DNA of 64,000 nt from Streptomyces sp. ISL-43. GTDB taxonomy: Bacteria; Actinomycetota; Actinomycetes; Streptomycetales; Streptomycetaceae. A program made the position numbers and the translations under genes. Under the pieces are notes generated by a model that saw only the letters and a list, made by a program, of their open reading frames with translations, did no database searches and was not told the origin of the DNA. Within the stretch, counting starts at the first letter, position 1, and the number at the start of each line of letters is the position of its first letter. Where the stretch lies: the NCBI RefSeq assembly GCF_018614195.1, contig NZ_JAGGOT010000023.1:62001-126000 (forward strand). Reading direction: 5' to 3'. Positions 8,678 to 16,586 of this stretch are shown here, one piece after another.

Positions 8678-9757
8678 ATGTCCCCATCCGAGCTGGACCT
8701 CACCCAGGACGCCGCCGAGCTGACCGCCCGGCTCGTCGACATCCCCTCCGTGAGCGGCGACGAGAAGGTACTCGCCGACCTCGTGGAACACGCGCTGCGC
8801 GGCCTCCCGCATCTGGCCGTGGACCGCTTCGGCAACAACGTCGTCGCCCGCACCCACCTGGGCCGCGCCGAACGCGTCGTACTGGCCGGGCACCTCGACA
8901 CCGTGCCGATCGCCGGCAACGTGCCCTCCCGCCTCGACGAGAACGACATCCTGTGGGGCTGCGGCACCACCGACATGAAGTCGGGCGTCGCCGTGCAGCT
9001 GCGCATCGCCGCGACCGTGCCGGAGCCCAACCGCGACCTCACCTTCGTCTTCTACGACCAGGAAGAGGTCGCCGCCGACCTCAACGGCCTCGGCAAGGTC
9101 GCCGCAGCCCACCCCGACTGGCTGACCGGCGACTTCGCCGTCCTGCTGGAACCGTCGAACGCCGAGGTCGAGGGCGGCTGCCAGGGCACCCTGCGCGTCC
9201 TGCTCCGCACGGCCGGCGAGCGCGCCCACTCCGCGCGCAGCTGGATGGGCTCCAACGCCATCCACTCGGTGAGCCCGATCCTGGCCAAGCTGGCGGCGTA
9301 CGAACCCCGCAAGCCCGTGATCGACGGCCTCGAGTACCACGAGGGCCTCAACGCGGTCCGCATCGAGGGCGGCGTCGCCAACAACGTCATCCCCGACGCG
9401 TGCACGGTGACGGTCAACTTCCGCTACGCCCCGGACCGCAGCGAGGCCGAGGCGCTCGCCCACGTACGGGAGGTGTTCGCCGACTGCGACATCGCCGAGT
9501 TCGTGATCGACGACTCCTCGGGCGGCGCCCTCCCCGGCCTCGGCCACCCGGCGGCGGCGGCCTTCATGGAGGCGGTCGGCGGCCGCGCCATGCCGAAGTT
9601 CGGCTGGACGGACGTCTCCCGCTTCAGCGCACTGGGCGTCCCGGCCGTCAACTACGGCCCGGGCGACGCCCTGCTGGCCCACAAGGTCGACGAGCGCGTG
9701 GAGACGAAGGCGATCCTCCACTGCGAGGAACGACTCCGCGCCTGGCTGACCTCCTGA
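8678..9757 (+). CDS. dapE: Succinyl-diaminopimelate desuccinylase DapE
   Basis: A 359-residue M20 metallopeptidase-family enzyme that removes succinate from N-succinyl-LL-DAP. Visible motifs are AGHLDTVPI (zinc-ligand His and Asp), the bridging Asp in GCGTTDMKSG, the general-base pair in YDQEEVAADLNG, and the late zinc-ligand His in the C-terminal LLAHKVDERVE. The ATG at 8678 gives the usual N-terminus. It stands alone between a divergent membrane protein and the LOG-family gene, and completes a dapC/dapE pair in this region. Confidence 0.94.
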   Translation: MSPSELDLTQDAAELTARLVDIPSVSGDEKVLADLVEHALRGLPHLAVDRFGNNVVARTHLGRAERVVLAGHLDTVPIAGNVPSRLDENDILWGCGTTDMKSGVAVQLRIAATVPEPNRDLTFVFYDQEEVAADLNGLGKVAAAHPDWLTGDFAVLLEPSNAEVEGGCQGTLRVLLRTAGERAHSARSWMGSNAIHSVSPILAKLAAYEPRKPVIDGLEYHEGLNAVRIEGGVANNVIPDACTVTVNFRYAPDRSEAEALAHVREVFADCDIAEFVIDDSSGGALPGLGHPAAAAFMEAVGGRAMPKFGWTDVSRFSALGVPAVNYGPGDALLAHKVDERVETKAILHCEERLRAWLTS

Positions 9758-9821
9758 ATTCCGCTTCTCGTCACCTTTGTGCGCCTACCCTGATCCAACG
9801 ATCAGCAGGAGGGAGCACATC

Positions 9822-10589
9822 ATGGGCAACCACCGTAACTCCGACGGGGACGCTCGTCGTCGGCCCGAGGAGCAGCAGCTCGGGCCGGTGCTGAGGAGGC
9901 GGGGCCAGGTGCAGGCGGGCAGTACCACGGACCAGCGGCTGCTGGATTCGGCCGGGCCCTCCGAGTGGGTGCACACCGATCCCTGGCGGGTCCTGCGCAT
10001 CCAGTCCGAGTTCATCGAGGGATTCGGCACGCTGGCGGAGCTGCCGCCGGCGATCAGCGTGTTCGGCTCGGCGCGTACGCCGGCGGGATCGCCGGAGTAC
10101 GACGCGGGCGTACGGATCGGCGGAGCGCTCGTCGAGGCGGGCTTCGCGGTGATCACGGGCGGCGGCCCGGGTGCGATGGAGGCGGCCAACAAGGGCGCGC
10201 GGGAAGCCAACGGCATCTCGGTGGGGCTGGGCATCGAGCTCCCCTTCGAGCAGGGGCTCAACGAGCACGTGGACCTGGGCCTGAACTTCCGGTACTTCTT
10301 CGTCCGCAAGACGATGTTCGTGAAGTACTCGCAGGGCTTCGTCGTCCTGCCGGGCGGCCTCGGCACGCTCGACGAGCTCTTCGAGGCCCTGACCCTGGTT
10401 CAGACGCAGAAGATCACCCGCTTCCCGATCGTGCTGTTCGGCACGGAGTACTGGAGCGGGCTCATCGACTGGCTGCGGAACACGGTCATCGCCCAGGGCA
10501 AGGCCTCCGAGCGCGACCTCTACCTCTTCCACGTCACGGACGACGTGGACGAGGCGATCGCGCTGGTGACGAAGGAAGTCGGCAAGTAG
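9822..10589 (+). CDS. TIGR00730 family LOG-like Rossmann protein
   Basis: A 255-residue protein of the LOG (lysine decarboxylase-like) family. It carries both signature motifs: ITGGGPGAMEAANKGA and LPGGLGTLDELFEALT. Characterised members are cytokinin-activating nucleoside 5'-monophosphate phosphoribohydrolases; the bacterial substrate is often AMP-type nucleotides. The ATG at 9822 has AGGAGGG eight bases upstream. The neighbour order dapE - LOG - folP2-like is conserved in actinobacteria, including M. tuberculosis (Rv1202c-Rv1205-Rv1207, from memory). Confidence 0.88.
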   Translation: MGNHRNSDGDARRRPEEQQLGPVLRRRGQVQAGSTTDQRLLDSAGPSEWVHTDPWRVLRIQSEFIEGFGTLAELPPAISVFGSARTPAGSPEYDAGVRIGGALVEAGFAVITGGGPGAMEAANKGAREANGISVGLGIELPFEQGLNEHVDLGLNFRYFFVRKTMFVKYSQGFVVLPGGLGTLDELFEALTLVQTQKITRFPIVLFGTEYWSGLIDWLRNTVIAQGKASERDLYLFHVTDDVDEAIALVTKEVGK

Positions 10590-10622
10590 CCGGCCGGTAC
10601 GGGCGCCACCCGTAGGCGCACC

Positions 10623-10646
10623 CCCCCGGCGGGCGACCGCCGGGGG
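10623..10646 (+). terminator. Bidirectional hairpin between LOG gene and folP2-like gene
   Basis: A 10-bp perfect GC stem (CCCCCGGCGG with CCGCCGGGGG) and a GCGA loop between convergent genes. Confidence 0.7.
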
Positions 10647-10674
10647 TCGCCCGACGGCCGGTCGGGCCGGGGGC

Positions 10675-11535
10675 TCAGGCCAGGCCGCGGCGGGCCACTG
10701 CCGGGGGGCGGTGGCCCTGGATCGAGCGGACCATGTCCAGGATCTGCTTCGTTTCCGCGACTTCGTGGACGCGGTAGACCTGGGCGCCGAGCCAGGCCGA
10801 GACGGCCGTGGTGGCCAGGGTGCCCAGGAGGCGTTCCTTGACGGGCTTGTCGAGGGTCTCGCCGACGAAGTCCTTGTTCGACAGGGAGACCAGAACCGGC
10901 CAGCCCGTCTCGGTCATCTCCGCGAGGCGGCGGGTCGCCTCCAGGGAGTGGCGGGTGTTCTTCCCGAAGTCGTGGCCCGGGTCGATCATGATCGCGTCGC
11001 GGCGCACGCCGAGTGCCGCCGCGCGTTCGGCGAGGCCGACCGTGACGCGCAGGATGTCCTCCATCACGTCCTCGTACGAGGTCCGGTGCGGCCGGGTCCG
11101 CGGCTCGACCCCGCCCGCGTGGGTGCAGACGATGCCGGCGCCGTAGCGCGCGGCGACCTCCGCGAGCTTCGGGTCGACACCACCCCACGCGTCGTTCAGC
11201 ACGTCCGCGCCGGCCTCGCAGACGGCCTCGCCGACCTCGTGCCGCCAGGTGTCGACGCTGATCACCACGTCCGGGTGGCGGCGCCGCACGTCGGCGACGA
11301 AGCCGACCGTGCGCCGGGCCTCCTCGGCCGCGTCCACGTGCTCGCCGGGCCCCGCCTTGACCCCGCCGATGTCGATGATCGCCGCGCCCTCGGCCACCGC
11401 CTGCTCGACCCGGTCCAGGGCCGGCTCGTCGCGGAAGGTCGCGCCCTGGTCGTAGAAGGAGTCAGGGGTCCGGTTCACGATGGCCATGATCACCGGCTCG
11501 TGGGTGTCGAACTCGCGCCTGCCCAGTCGCAGCAT
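10675..11535 (-). CDS. folP2: FolP2-type dihydropteroate synthase homologue
   Basis: A 286-residue TIM-barrel protein of the dihydropteroate synthase family. It keeps several DHPS elements: MAIVNRTPDSFYDQGATF, ISVDTWR, LNDAWGG, LSNKDFVG and YRVHEV. Loop 2, normally GGESTRPG and holding the catalytic Thr-Arg, reads DIGGVKAGPG, the pattern of the actinobacterial FolP2 paralogue. From memory, mycobacterial FolP2 did not behave as an active DHPS. The position next to the LOG and tag genes also matches FolP2. Folate synthesis is therefore probably served by another folP outside this window. Confidence 0.83.
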   Translation of the reverse strand: MLRLGRREFDTHEPVIMAIVNRTPDSFYDQGATFRDEPALDRVEQAVAEGAAIIDIGGVKAGPGEHVDAAEEARRTVGFVADVRRRHPDVVISVDTWRHEVGEAVCEAGADVLNDAWGGVDPKLAEVAARYGAGIVCTHAGGVEPRTRPHRTSYEDVMEDILRVTVGLAERAAALGVRRDAIMIDPGHDFGKNTRHSLEATRRLAEMTETGWPVLVSLSNKDFVGETLDKPVKERLLGTLATTAVSAWLGAQVYRVHEVAETKQILDMVRSIQGHRPPAVARRGLA

Positions 11536-11617
11536 CCTGCTCTTTCCTCCTTCGGCGGCCTTTGCGCCTCGCCTGCGACCTTAACCTGGTGGCCGGAATC
11601 TCTCAGGGGAGTTGATC

Positions 11618-11947
11618 GTGTTCGCGTTCTTGCTCATCGCGCTGGTCGTGGTCGTCGCTGCGGTCACCCTGGCAGTGGCCGGCGGGGGATCCGAGGCCGT
11701 CCTGCCGGAGGCCGAGCCGGACCGCGTGTCCGACGCCCTGCCGGAGAACCGTCCCGTCGTCCGGGCGGACATCGACGATCTGCGGCTGCCCGTCGCTCCG
11801 CGCGGGTACCGGATGGCCGAGGTGGACGACGTACTGGAGCGGCTGGCGGCGGAGCTGGCGGAGCGGGACGCGCGGATCGCGGAGCTCAGCGCCGCCGTGG
11901 CGGCCGGGGCCGGCTCCGTGGGTCTGACCAAGGCCGCCGAGCAGTGA
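11618..11947 (+). CDS. DivIVA-domain-like small membrane protein
   Basis: A 109-residue protein with an N-terminal membrane helix (FAFLLIALVVVVAAVTLAVAG), a charged linker and a short DivIVA-like segment (RGYRMAEVDDVLERLAAELAERD) predicted to form a coiled coil. The GTG at 11618 is favoured over a TTG six bases earlier because AGGGGAG then sits at a normal distance. Its stop overlaps the tag start (GTGA). It corresponds in position to Rv1209. A role in polar growth or envelope organisation is an inference. Confidence 0.78.
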   Translation: MFAFLLIALVVVVAAVTLAVAGGGSEAVLPEAEPDRVSDALPENRPVVRADIDDLRLPVAPRGYRMAEVDDVLERLAAELAERDARIAELSAAVAAGAGSVGLTKAAEQ

Positions 11948-12522
11948 CCGGGGTCCTCGCCGGTCCCGACGGCGGGCTGCGGTGCCCCTGGGGGCTGGCC
12001 ACCGAGGACTACATCGCCTACCACGACACCGAGTGGGGCCGGCCGGTCCACGGGGACGACGCCCTGTATGAGCGCCTGTGCCTGGAGGCCTTCCAGTCGG
12101 GGCTGTCGTGGCTGACGATCCTGCGCAGGCGCGAGGGGTTCCGGGCGGCGTTCGCGGGCTTCGAGATCGGCAAGGTCGCGGAGTTCGGCGCGGCGGACGT
12201 GGAACGGCTCCTCGGCGACGAGGGGATCATCCGCAACCGGGCGAAGATCGAGGCGACCCTCGCCAACGCGAAGACCCTGGCCGGGTGGGGGGCGGGGGAA
12301 CTGGACGCCCTGATCTGGTCCCACGCGCCGGCGCCGGGGCGCGCCGCTCCCAAGGACACCGCGGAGATACCGGCGGTGACTCCGGAGTCGACGGCGCTGG
12401 CGAAGACGCTGAAGAAGGCGGGCATCCGCTTCGTCGGCCCGACGACTGCGTACGCGCTGATGCAGGCCTGCGGGCTGGTCGACGACCACCTGGTCCGCTG
12501 CGTGGCGCGCGGCCCGTCCTGA
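11944..12522 (+). CDS. tag: DNA-3-methyladenine glycosylase I (Tag)
   Basis: A 192-residue base-excision glycosylase that removes 3-methyladenine from DNA. Zinc-snap ligands are visible: the Cys in LRCPWG, the His in IAYHDTEWG, and the His and Cys in DDHLVRC. FQSGLSWLTILRRR and the FVGPTTAYALMQA helix are typical of the family. It starts at a GTG overlapping the preceding stop, so it is co-translated with the DivIVA-like gene. The enzyme does not need metal for catalysis; zinc is structural. Confidence 0.94.
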   Translation: MTGVLAGPDGGLRCPWGLATEDYIAYHDTEWGRPVHGDDALYERLCLEAFQSGLSWLTILRRREGFRAAFAGFEIGKVAEFGAADVERLLGDEGIIRNRAKIEATLANAKTLAGWGAGELDALIWSHAPAPGRAAPKDTAEIPAVTPESTALAKTLKKAGIRFVGPTTAYALMQACGLVDDHLVRCVARGPS

Positions 12523-12658
12523 CGGCGCCCGGGCCCCGCGGGGCCGGGGACCAGGGCGCCGGGCCGGACCCCGCACGGCGGGAACCACGGCCGGGCCCCA
12601 CGGCCCGGACAGGGCCGGGGGCAGCGGCAGCGGCAGGCAGGGGTAGGAAAGGGACGAC

Positions 12659-13462
12659 CTAGCGGCCCAGGTACTCCGGAGCCTGCTTCGCGAGGAAGGC
12701 CGCGACCGCGATGCCGTGGTCCTCGGAGGCTCCCGCGCGGGCCTGGAGGGTGTCCTCGTGCTCCAGCGCCTCTTCGAGTGACCGCGAGGCCCCGTACGCC
12801 AGGGACTCCTTCAGGGCCGCGTACGCGACCGTCGGGCCCTGTGCCAGGCGCCGGGCCACGGCCGCGGCCTCCTCGGCGAGCTGCTCCGAGGGGACGACGC
12901 GGTTCGCGATGCCGAGGTCCAGCGCTTCCTGGGCCTTCACCGAGCGGGGGAAGAACAGCAGATCGGTGGCGCGGGACCCCCCGATCAGACGAGGCAGCGT
13001 CCACGAGACGCCGGAGTCCGCGGTGAGGGCGACCCCCGCGAACGAGGTGTTGAAGGACGCGGTGTCCGCGACCACGCGGAAGTCCGCCGCCAGCGCGAAG
13101 CCGAAGCCCGCGCCCGCCGCGACGCCGTTCACGCCCGCCACGACCGGCTTCGGCATCTCCGTCAGCGCGCGGACGATCGGGTTGTAGTGTTCCGAGACCG
13201 TGCTCATGGTGACCGAGGAGCCGTTCTCGCGGTCGGCCGCCAGGGAGCCGATGTGCTCCTTGAGGTCCTGGCCGACGCAGAACGCCCGGTTGCCGGCGGC
13301 GGTGAGCAGGACCGCCCGTACCGCCGTGTCCGAGGCCGCCGCCCGGACCGCGTCGCGCAGCGCGACCTTGGTCTCGGTGTTCATGGCGTTCATGGCTTCC
13401 GGACGGTTGATCGTGATGGTCGCGAGTCCGTCGGTCACTTCGTAGAGCACGCTGTCGGCCAT
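12659..13462 (-). CDS. Enoyl-CoA hydratase/isomerase family protein
   Basis: A 267-residue crotonase-fold protein. It has the oxyanion-hole segments NRAFCVGQDLKE and GVNGVAAGAGFGFALAAD, and an Asp (TADSGVSWTLPRLIG) at the usual second catalytic position, where ECH enzymes often have Glu. It is PaaG-like and may act as an isomerase rather than a hydratase. The ATG at 13462 (MADSVLYEV) is the natural start. A perfect 20-bp palindrome lies 32 bases upstream and may be its operator. It interrupts the otherwise conserved tag-DUF3117 neighbourhood. Confidence 0.88.
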   Translation of the reverse strand: MADSVLYEVTDGLATITINRPEAMNAMNTETKVALRDAVRAAASDTAVRAVLLTAAGNRAFCVGQDLKEHIGSLAADRENGSSVTMSTVSEHYNPIVRALTEMPKPVVAGVNGVAAGAGFGFALAADFRVVADTASFNTSFAGVALTADSGVSWTLPRLIGGSRATDLLFFPRSVKAQEALDLGIANRVVPSEQLAEEAAAVARRLAQGPTVAYAALKESLAYGASRSLEEALEHEDTLQARAGASEDHGIAVAAFLAKQAPEYLGR

Positions 13463-13793
13463 GGCGGGGGTCCCCCTTCGTCGCGGGCTGGCTACCGGCC
13501 GGTACCGGCCGGTGCAAGGGTCAGCATGGCGGACCGGAACGCGGTCGCACATGTGATGTGCGTCAAACAAAGCGGACGGCTGGCGTGGTGTGCGGCGGCG
13601 AAGTATCGCAGGCGGGTCCCCGAAATGAGTGGTTTTGGTCGAGCGCGTTGCACAAGCGTTCCCGGCCGATGTTGGTCATCGGGTCCTGACATGCGGGATA
13701 ATGGCCTGGAAGCAATGTGTTCGATGCCGGGTATTAGGCGCCTGAACGGGGCCGTCGGCTGACGATGAGCTGGTTTCAGGAAGGGGAACGAGC
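13463..13793. other. 331-bp divergent intergenic region
   Basis: The interval between the crotonase gene and the DUF3117 gene holds the palindrome at 13494-13513, a moderately AT-rich stretch around 13540-13760, and a candidate -10 hexamer (ATAATG at about 13693). No further open frame with a convincing ribosome-binding site was seen. Confidence 0.5.
13494..13513. promoter_or_regulatory. Perfect 20-bp palindrome, candidate repressor operator
   Basis: ACCGGCCGGTACCGGCCGGT is fully self-complementary and is itself two copies of ACCGGCCGGT. It starts 32 bases upstream of the crotonase start codon. Actinobacterial TetR-family regulators of acyl-CoA metabolism often bind ACCGxxCGGT-type palindromes, so an operator is a reasonable inference. 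Confidence 0.5.
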
Positions 13794-13961
13794 ATGGCGG
13801 CCATGAAGCCGCGGACGGGCGACGGCCCGCTCGAGGTCACCAAGGAGGGGCGGGGCATCGTCATGCGCGTACCGCTCGAGGGCGGCGGTCGGCTCGTCGT
13901 CGAGCTGACTCCGGACGAGGCGGACGCCCTGGGTGACGCCCTGAAGAAGGTCGTCGGCTAG
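13794..13961 (+). CDS. DUF3117 domain-containing small protein
   Basis: A 55-residue protein (MAAMKPRTGDGPLEVTKEGR at the N-terminus, ending in LGDALKKVVG) that matches the DUF3117 family, conserved across actinobacteria (Rv1211 in M. tuberculosis, from memory). AGGAAGGGGAACGAGC precedes the ATG; a second ATG follows nine bases later and is the start in shorter homologues. A terminator hairpin follows. It has no known function. The charge pattern and Lys/Arg-rich N-terminus would allow nucleic-acid contact, but this is only a guess. Confidence 0.9.
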   Translation: MAAMKPRTGDGPLEVTKEGRGIVMRVPLEGGGRLVVELTPDEADALGDALKKVVG

Positions 13962-13999
13962 CCCTCGCGAGGGTACTGACGCACCGACTGAAATCTCTG

Positions 14000-14034
14000 C
14001 ACTGCCCCGGTCGCACACCGCGCCCGGGGCAGTG
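14000..14034 (+). terminator. Terminator after the DUF3117 gene
   Basis: A perfect 11-bp stem CACTGCCCCGG/CCGGGGCAGTG with a 13-base loop, followed by TTGTAT. Confidence 0.78.
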
Positions 14035-14154
14035 TTGTATACGGGCCCCGGATCAGGGGCCGGGTGCCCGGGGGTTGCGGGCGTCCACGAGGTCGCGTGC
14101 CTTACGGGGCCGCGTGTCGCGGCGGGGCGGAGCGGTGGGGTCCGCGCTCAGCGC

Positions 14155-14817
14155 TCAGCGCCGGACCGCGCACAGCAGGCCGTCGCCCACCGGCAGCAGG
14201 GCGGCCTCCAGGGCCGGGCTCTCGCGGACGCTGCGCAGCAGCTCGCGGACGCGGAGCACCTCCAGCGGCTGGGCCGCGGAGTCGACCGTACGGCCGTCGG
14301 AGAAGACCCCCTCGAAGCAGACAAGTCCGCCGGGGCGCAGCAGGCGCAACGATTCGGCGAGGTAGTCGAGGGACTCGGAGGGGTCTCCGTCGCAGAAGAC
14401 GAGGTCGTATCCGCCGTCCGCCAGCCGGGGCAGCACGTCGAGGGCGCGGCCCGGGATGAAGCGGGCGCGGTTGCCGGCGAAGCCCGCGGCGCGGAAGGCC
14501 TGGCGGGCGAAGGCCTGCCGGTCGGCTTCGGGATCCACCGTGGTCAGCACCCCGTCCGGGCGCATTCCGTGCAGGAGGTGGATGCCGGACACGCCGGTTC
14601 CGGTGCCGATCTCGGCGACGGCCTTGGCGTCCGCGGTGGCGGCGAGCAGGCGCAGCGCGGCCCCGGTGCCGGGGGAGACAGAGCGCAGTCCCGCATCCCT
14701 GGACCGGTCGCGGGCCCATCGCAGAGCGTCGTCTTCGGCGACAAACGCGTCGGCGAACGCCCAGCTCGTCTGCCGGTTGCCGGTAATGACCCTCTCCTGT
14801 CCCCATAGTTGGCGCAA
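14155..14817 (-). CDS. Class I SAM-dependent O-methyltransferase
   Basis: A 220-residue methyltransferase of the catechol-OMT-like family (Methyltransf_3). The SAM-binding glycine motif is [11 protein letters not shown], followed by the acidic TTVDPEAD and the metal-binding region [11 protein letters not shown]. The start is uncertain: a TTG at 14817 ([16 protein letters not shown]) gives the N-terminus seen in relatives. It is divergent from sigE, matching the Rv1220c-sigE arrangement in mycobacteria. The substrate is unknown. Confidence 0.85.
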   Translation of the reverse strand: MRQLWGQERVITGNRQTSWAFADAFVAEDDALRWARDRSRDAGLRSVSPGTGAALRLLAATADAKAVAEIGTGTGVSGIHLLHGMRPDGVLTTVDPEADRQAFARQAFRAAGFAGNRARFIPGRALDVLPRLADGGYDLVFCDGDPSESLDYLAESLRLLRPGGLVCFEGVFSDGRTVDSAAQPLEVLRVRELLRSVRESPALEAALLPVGDGLLCAVRR

Positions 14818-14841
14818 CGGTGACTGTATCCGCTGGAGTCG

Positions 14842-14868
14842 GGAACCCGCAGATGGGACCGGGCGTTG
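14842..14868 (+). promoter_or_regulatory. ECF-type promoter ahead of the sigE-like gene
   Basis: GGAAC at 14842-14846, a 17-base spacer and CGTTG at 14864-14868 match the -35 and -10 consensus used by many stress ECF sigma factors. It points toward the sigE-like gene and lies 92 bases before its ATG, so the sigma factor probably drives its own transcription. Confidence 0.62.
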
Positions 14869-14960
14869 AGAGCACTGGAGGCACAAAGGCGGTCCGGGAC
14901 CCGAGACCCGTGCAAAGTTACTGCAAAAATGCTTATCCGGAGCTGACGGGAGGGGTGGCT

Positions 14961-15740
14961 ATGGTAGGGAATCCGCTGGACACCACCAGAGCCGACAGGG
15001 GAGGTGCGGCTGCGCCTGTGGATCGTGGGGGTGTTCTCAGACGCCTCTTCTGGTCGGCCGGTGAGCCGAAATCCGTGACCTACATTGCTGACCGCTTCCG
15101 CACCGCAGACACCGCAACCACCGCGAGCTTTGCCGCCGATGCGGGCTCCCAGGCGTGGACACCTCCCTCGTGGGAGGAGATCGTCAGCACGCACAGTGCG
15201 CGGGTCTACCGCCTGGCCTACCGCCTGACGGGCAACCAGCACGACGCCGAGGACCTGACGCAGGAAGTCTTCGTCCGCGTCTTCCGCTCGCTGTCCACGT
15301 ACACGCCCGGCACCTTCGAGGGCTGGCTGCACCGGATCACCACGAACCTGTTCCTGGACATGGTCCGCCGCAAGCAGCGCATCCGCTTCGACGCGCTCGC
15401 CGACGACGCCGCCGAGCGGCTGCCGAGCCGTGAGCCGTCCCCGCAGCAGGCGCTGCACGACACCCACTTCGACGCGGACGTGCAGCAGGCGCTGGACACC
15501 CTCGCGCCCGAGTTCCGCGCGGCCGTGGTGCTGTGCGACATCGAGGGCCTGTCCTACGAGGAGATCGCCGCCACGCTGGGCGTGAAGCTCGGCACCGTGC
15601 GCAGCCGTATCCACCGAGGCCGTTCGCACCTGCGCAAGGCGCTCAAGCACCGGTCTCCCGAGGCCCGTGCGGAGCAGCGCGCGCTGGCGGGAGTGGCTGT
15701 GGGCGCGCCCGGCGCAGGGGGAGAGGGCGGAGCCGAGTGA
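14961..15740 (+). CDS. sigE: ECF RNA polymerase sigma factor, SigE/Rv1221-like
   Basis: A 259-residue ECF sigma factor. An unusually long N-terminal extension (about 75 residues) precedes region 2 ([20 protein letters not shown], with the [17 protein letters not shown] segment), and region 4 follows ([34 protein letters not shown]). The ATG at 14961 has GGGAGGGG upstream. The order O-methyltransferase, sigma factor, anti-sigma, HtrA, TatB is that of mycobacterial sigE. This is not the same gene as S. coelicolor sigE of the cseABC locus; the symbol here follows the mycobacterial name. It overlaps the anti-sigma gene by four bases. Confidence 0.9.
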   Translation: MVGNPLDTTRADRGGAAAPVDRGGVLRRLFWSAGEPKSVTYIADRFRTADTATTASFAADAGSQAWTPPSWEEIVSTHSARVYRLAYRLTGNQHDAEDLTQEVFVRVFRSLSTYTPGTFEGWLHRITTNLFLDMVRRKQRIRFDALADDAAERLPSREPSPQQALHDTHFDADVQQALDTLAPEFRAAVVLCDIEGLSYEEIAATLGVKLGTVRSRIHRGRSHLRKALKHRSPEARAEQRALAGVAVGAPGAGGEGGAE

Positions 15741-16384
15741 GCGGGATCAGTCCGTCCCCGTCGCCTGCCGAACAACACCTGGGCGACCGGCTCGCCGCCC
15801 TCGTGGACGGGGAGTTGAGCCACGACGTGCGCGAGCGGGTGCTGGCGCACCTGGCGACGTGTCCCAAGTGCAAGGCCGAGGCCGACGCGCAGCGGCGCCT
15901 GAAGGCCATGTTCGTCGAGAGCGCGCCGCCGCCGCTGTCCGCCGGGCTGCTGGCGCGGTTGCAGGGACTGCCGGGAGGCAGCCCCGAAGGTCCGTCGGGT
16001 CCCTTCGGCCCGCCGCCGGGCTCCGATCCCTTCTCCTCCTTCGCCTACGCGCCCCCCGCGGCGGCCCCGGCGCCCCAGCCCGGCTTCCGGATACACGAGG
16101 TGGGCCGGCCCAGGCGCCGCTTCGCGTTCGTGGCCGCCGGAGCGGTGTCGCTCGCCGCGATCGCGCTGGGCGGCTCGCTGCCGATGGACGCGATCGAGCC
16201 CAACGCCCGGGGCGAGGCCCCCGCCGCGCGTCCGGGCCCGGTGGTGCCGGTGTTCGACACGGTGGTCCGGGAGAACCGGCTGCCGAACCCGGGCGCCGTC
16301 CCGACGCTGCGCTCGACCCTGCCCGTGGCCTCCGCCCCGGTCTCCCCGTCGCCCTCGGCCCGGCCGGTGTCCCTGTCCCGCTGA
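15737..16384 (+). CDS. rseA: Anti-sigma factor, RseA/Rv1222-like, with ZAS motif
   Basis: A 215-residue protein translationally coupled to the sigma factor. Residues 12-55 form a zinc-associated anti-sigma domain with the H-x3-C-x2-C motif (HLATCPKC, about residues 38-45). A Pro/Gly-rich linker leads to one predicted membrane helix ([20 protein letters not shown], about 127-147) and a Pro/Ala/Ser-rich outer tail. In mycobacteria the equivalent RseA holds SigE until phosphorylation and proteolysis. The helix here suggests that the outer tail could sense envelope stress. Confidence 0.85.
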   Translation: MSGISPSPSPAEQHLGDRLAALVDGELSHDVRERVLAHLATCPKCKAEADAQRRLKAMFVESAPPPLSAGLLARLQGLPGGSPEGPSGPFGPPPGSDPFSSFAYAPPAAAPAPQPGFRIHEVGRPRRRFAFVAAGAVSLAAIALGGSLPMDAIEPNARGEAPAARPGPVVPVFDTVVRENRLPNPGAVPTLRSTLPVASAPVSPSPSARPVSLSR

Positions 16385-16586
16385 CGGCCTGTGGCGTCCC
16401 GCTGACGTCCCGCCGACCGGGCCGCCCCTCGGGGGCCACCCGCGAGGATGCCGGGGCCGCGGCGTGCGCCGGGAAGGCGGGAAGCCGTTGTGTGCGCCCC
16501 GCCGGTGGGGTGGGGGCGGGACCTGGTTGAATCGGCGGCACATGCCGCCCCGGTGGCCGGCGGAGCCAGGTACGCGGGGAGCGCCC

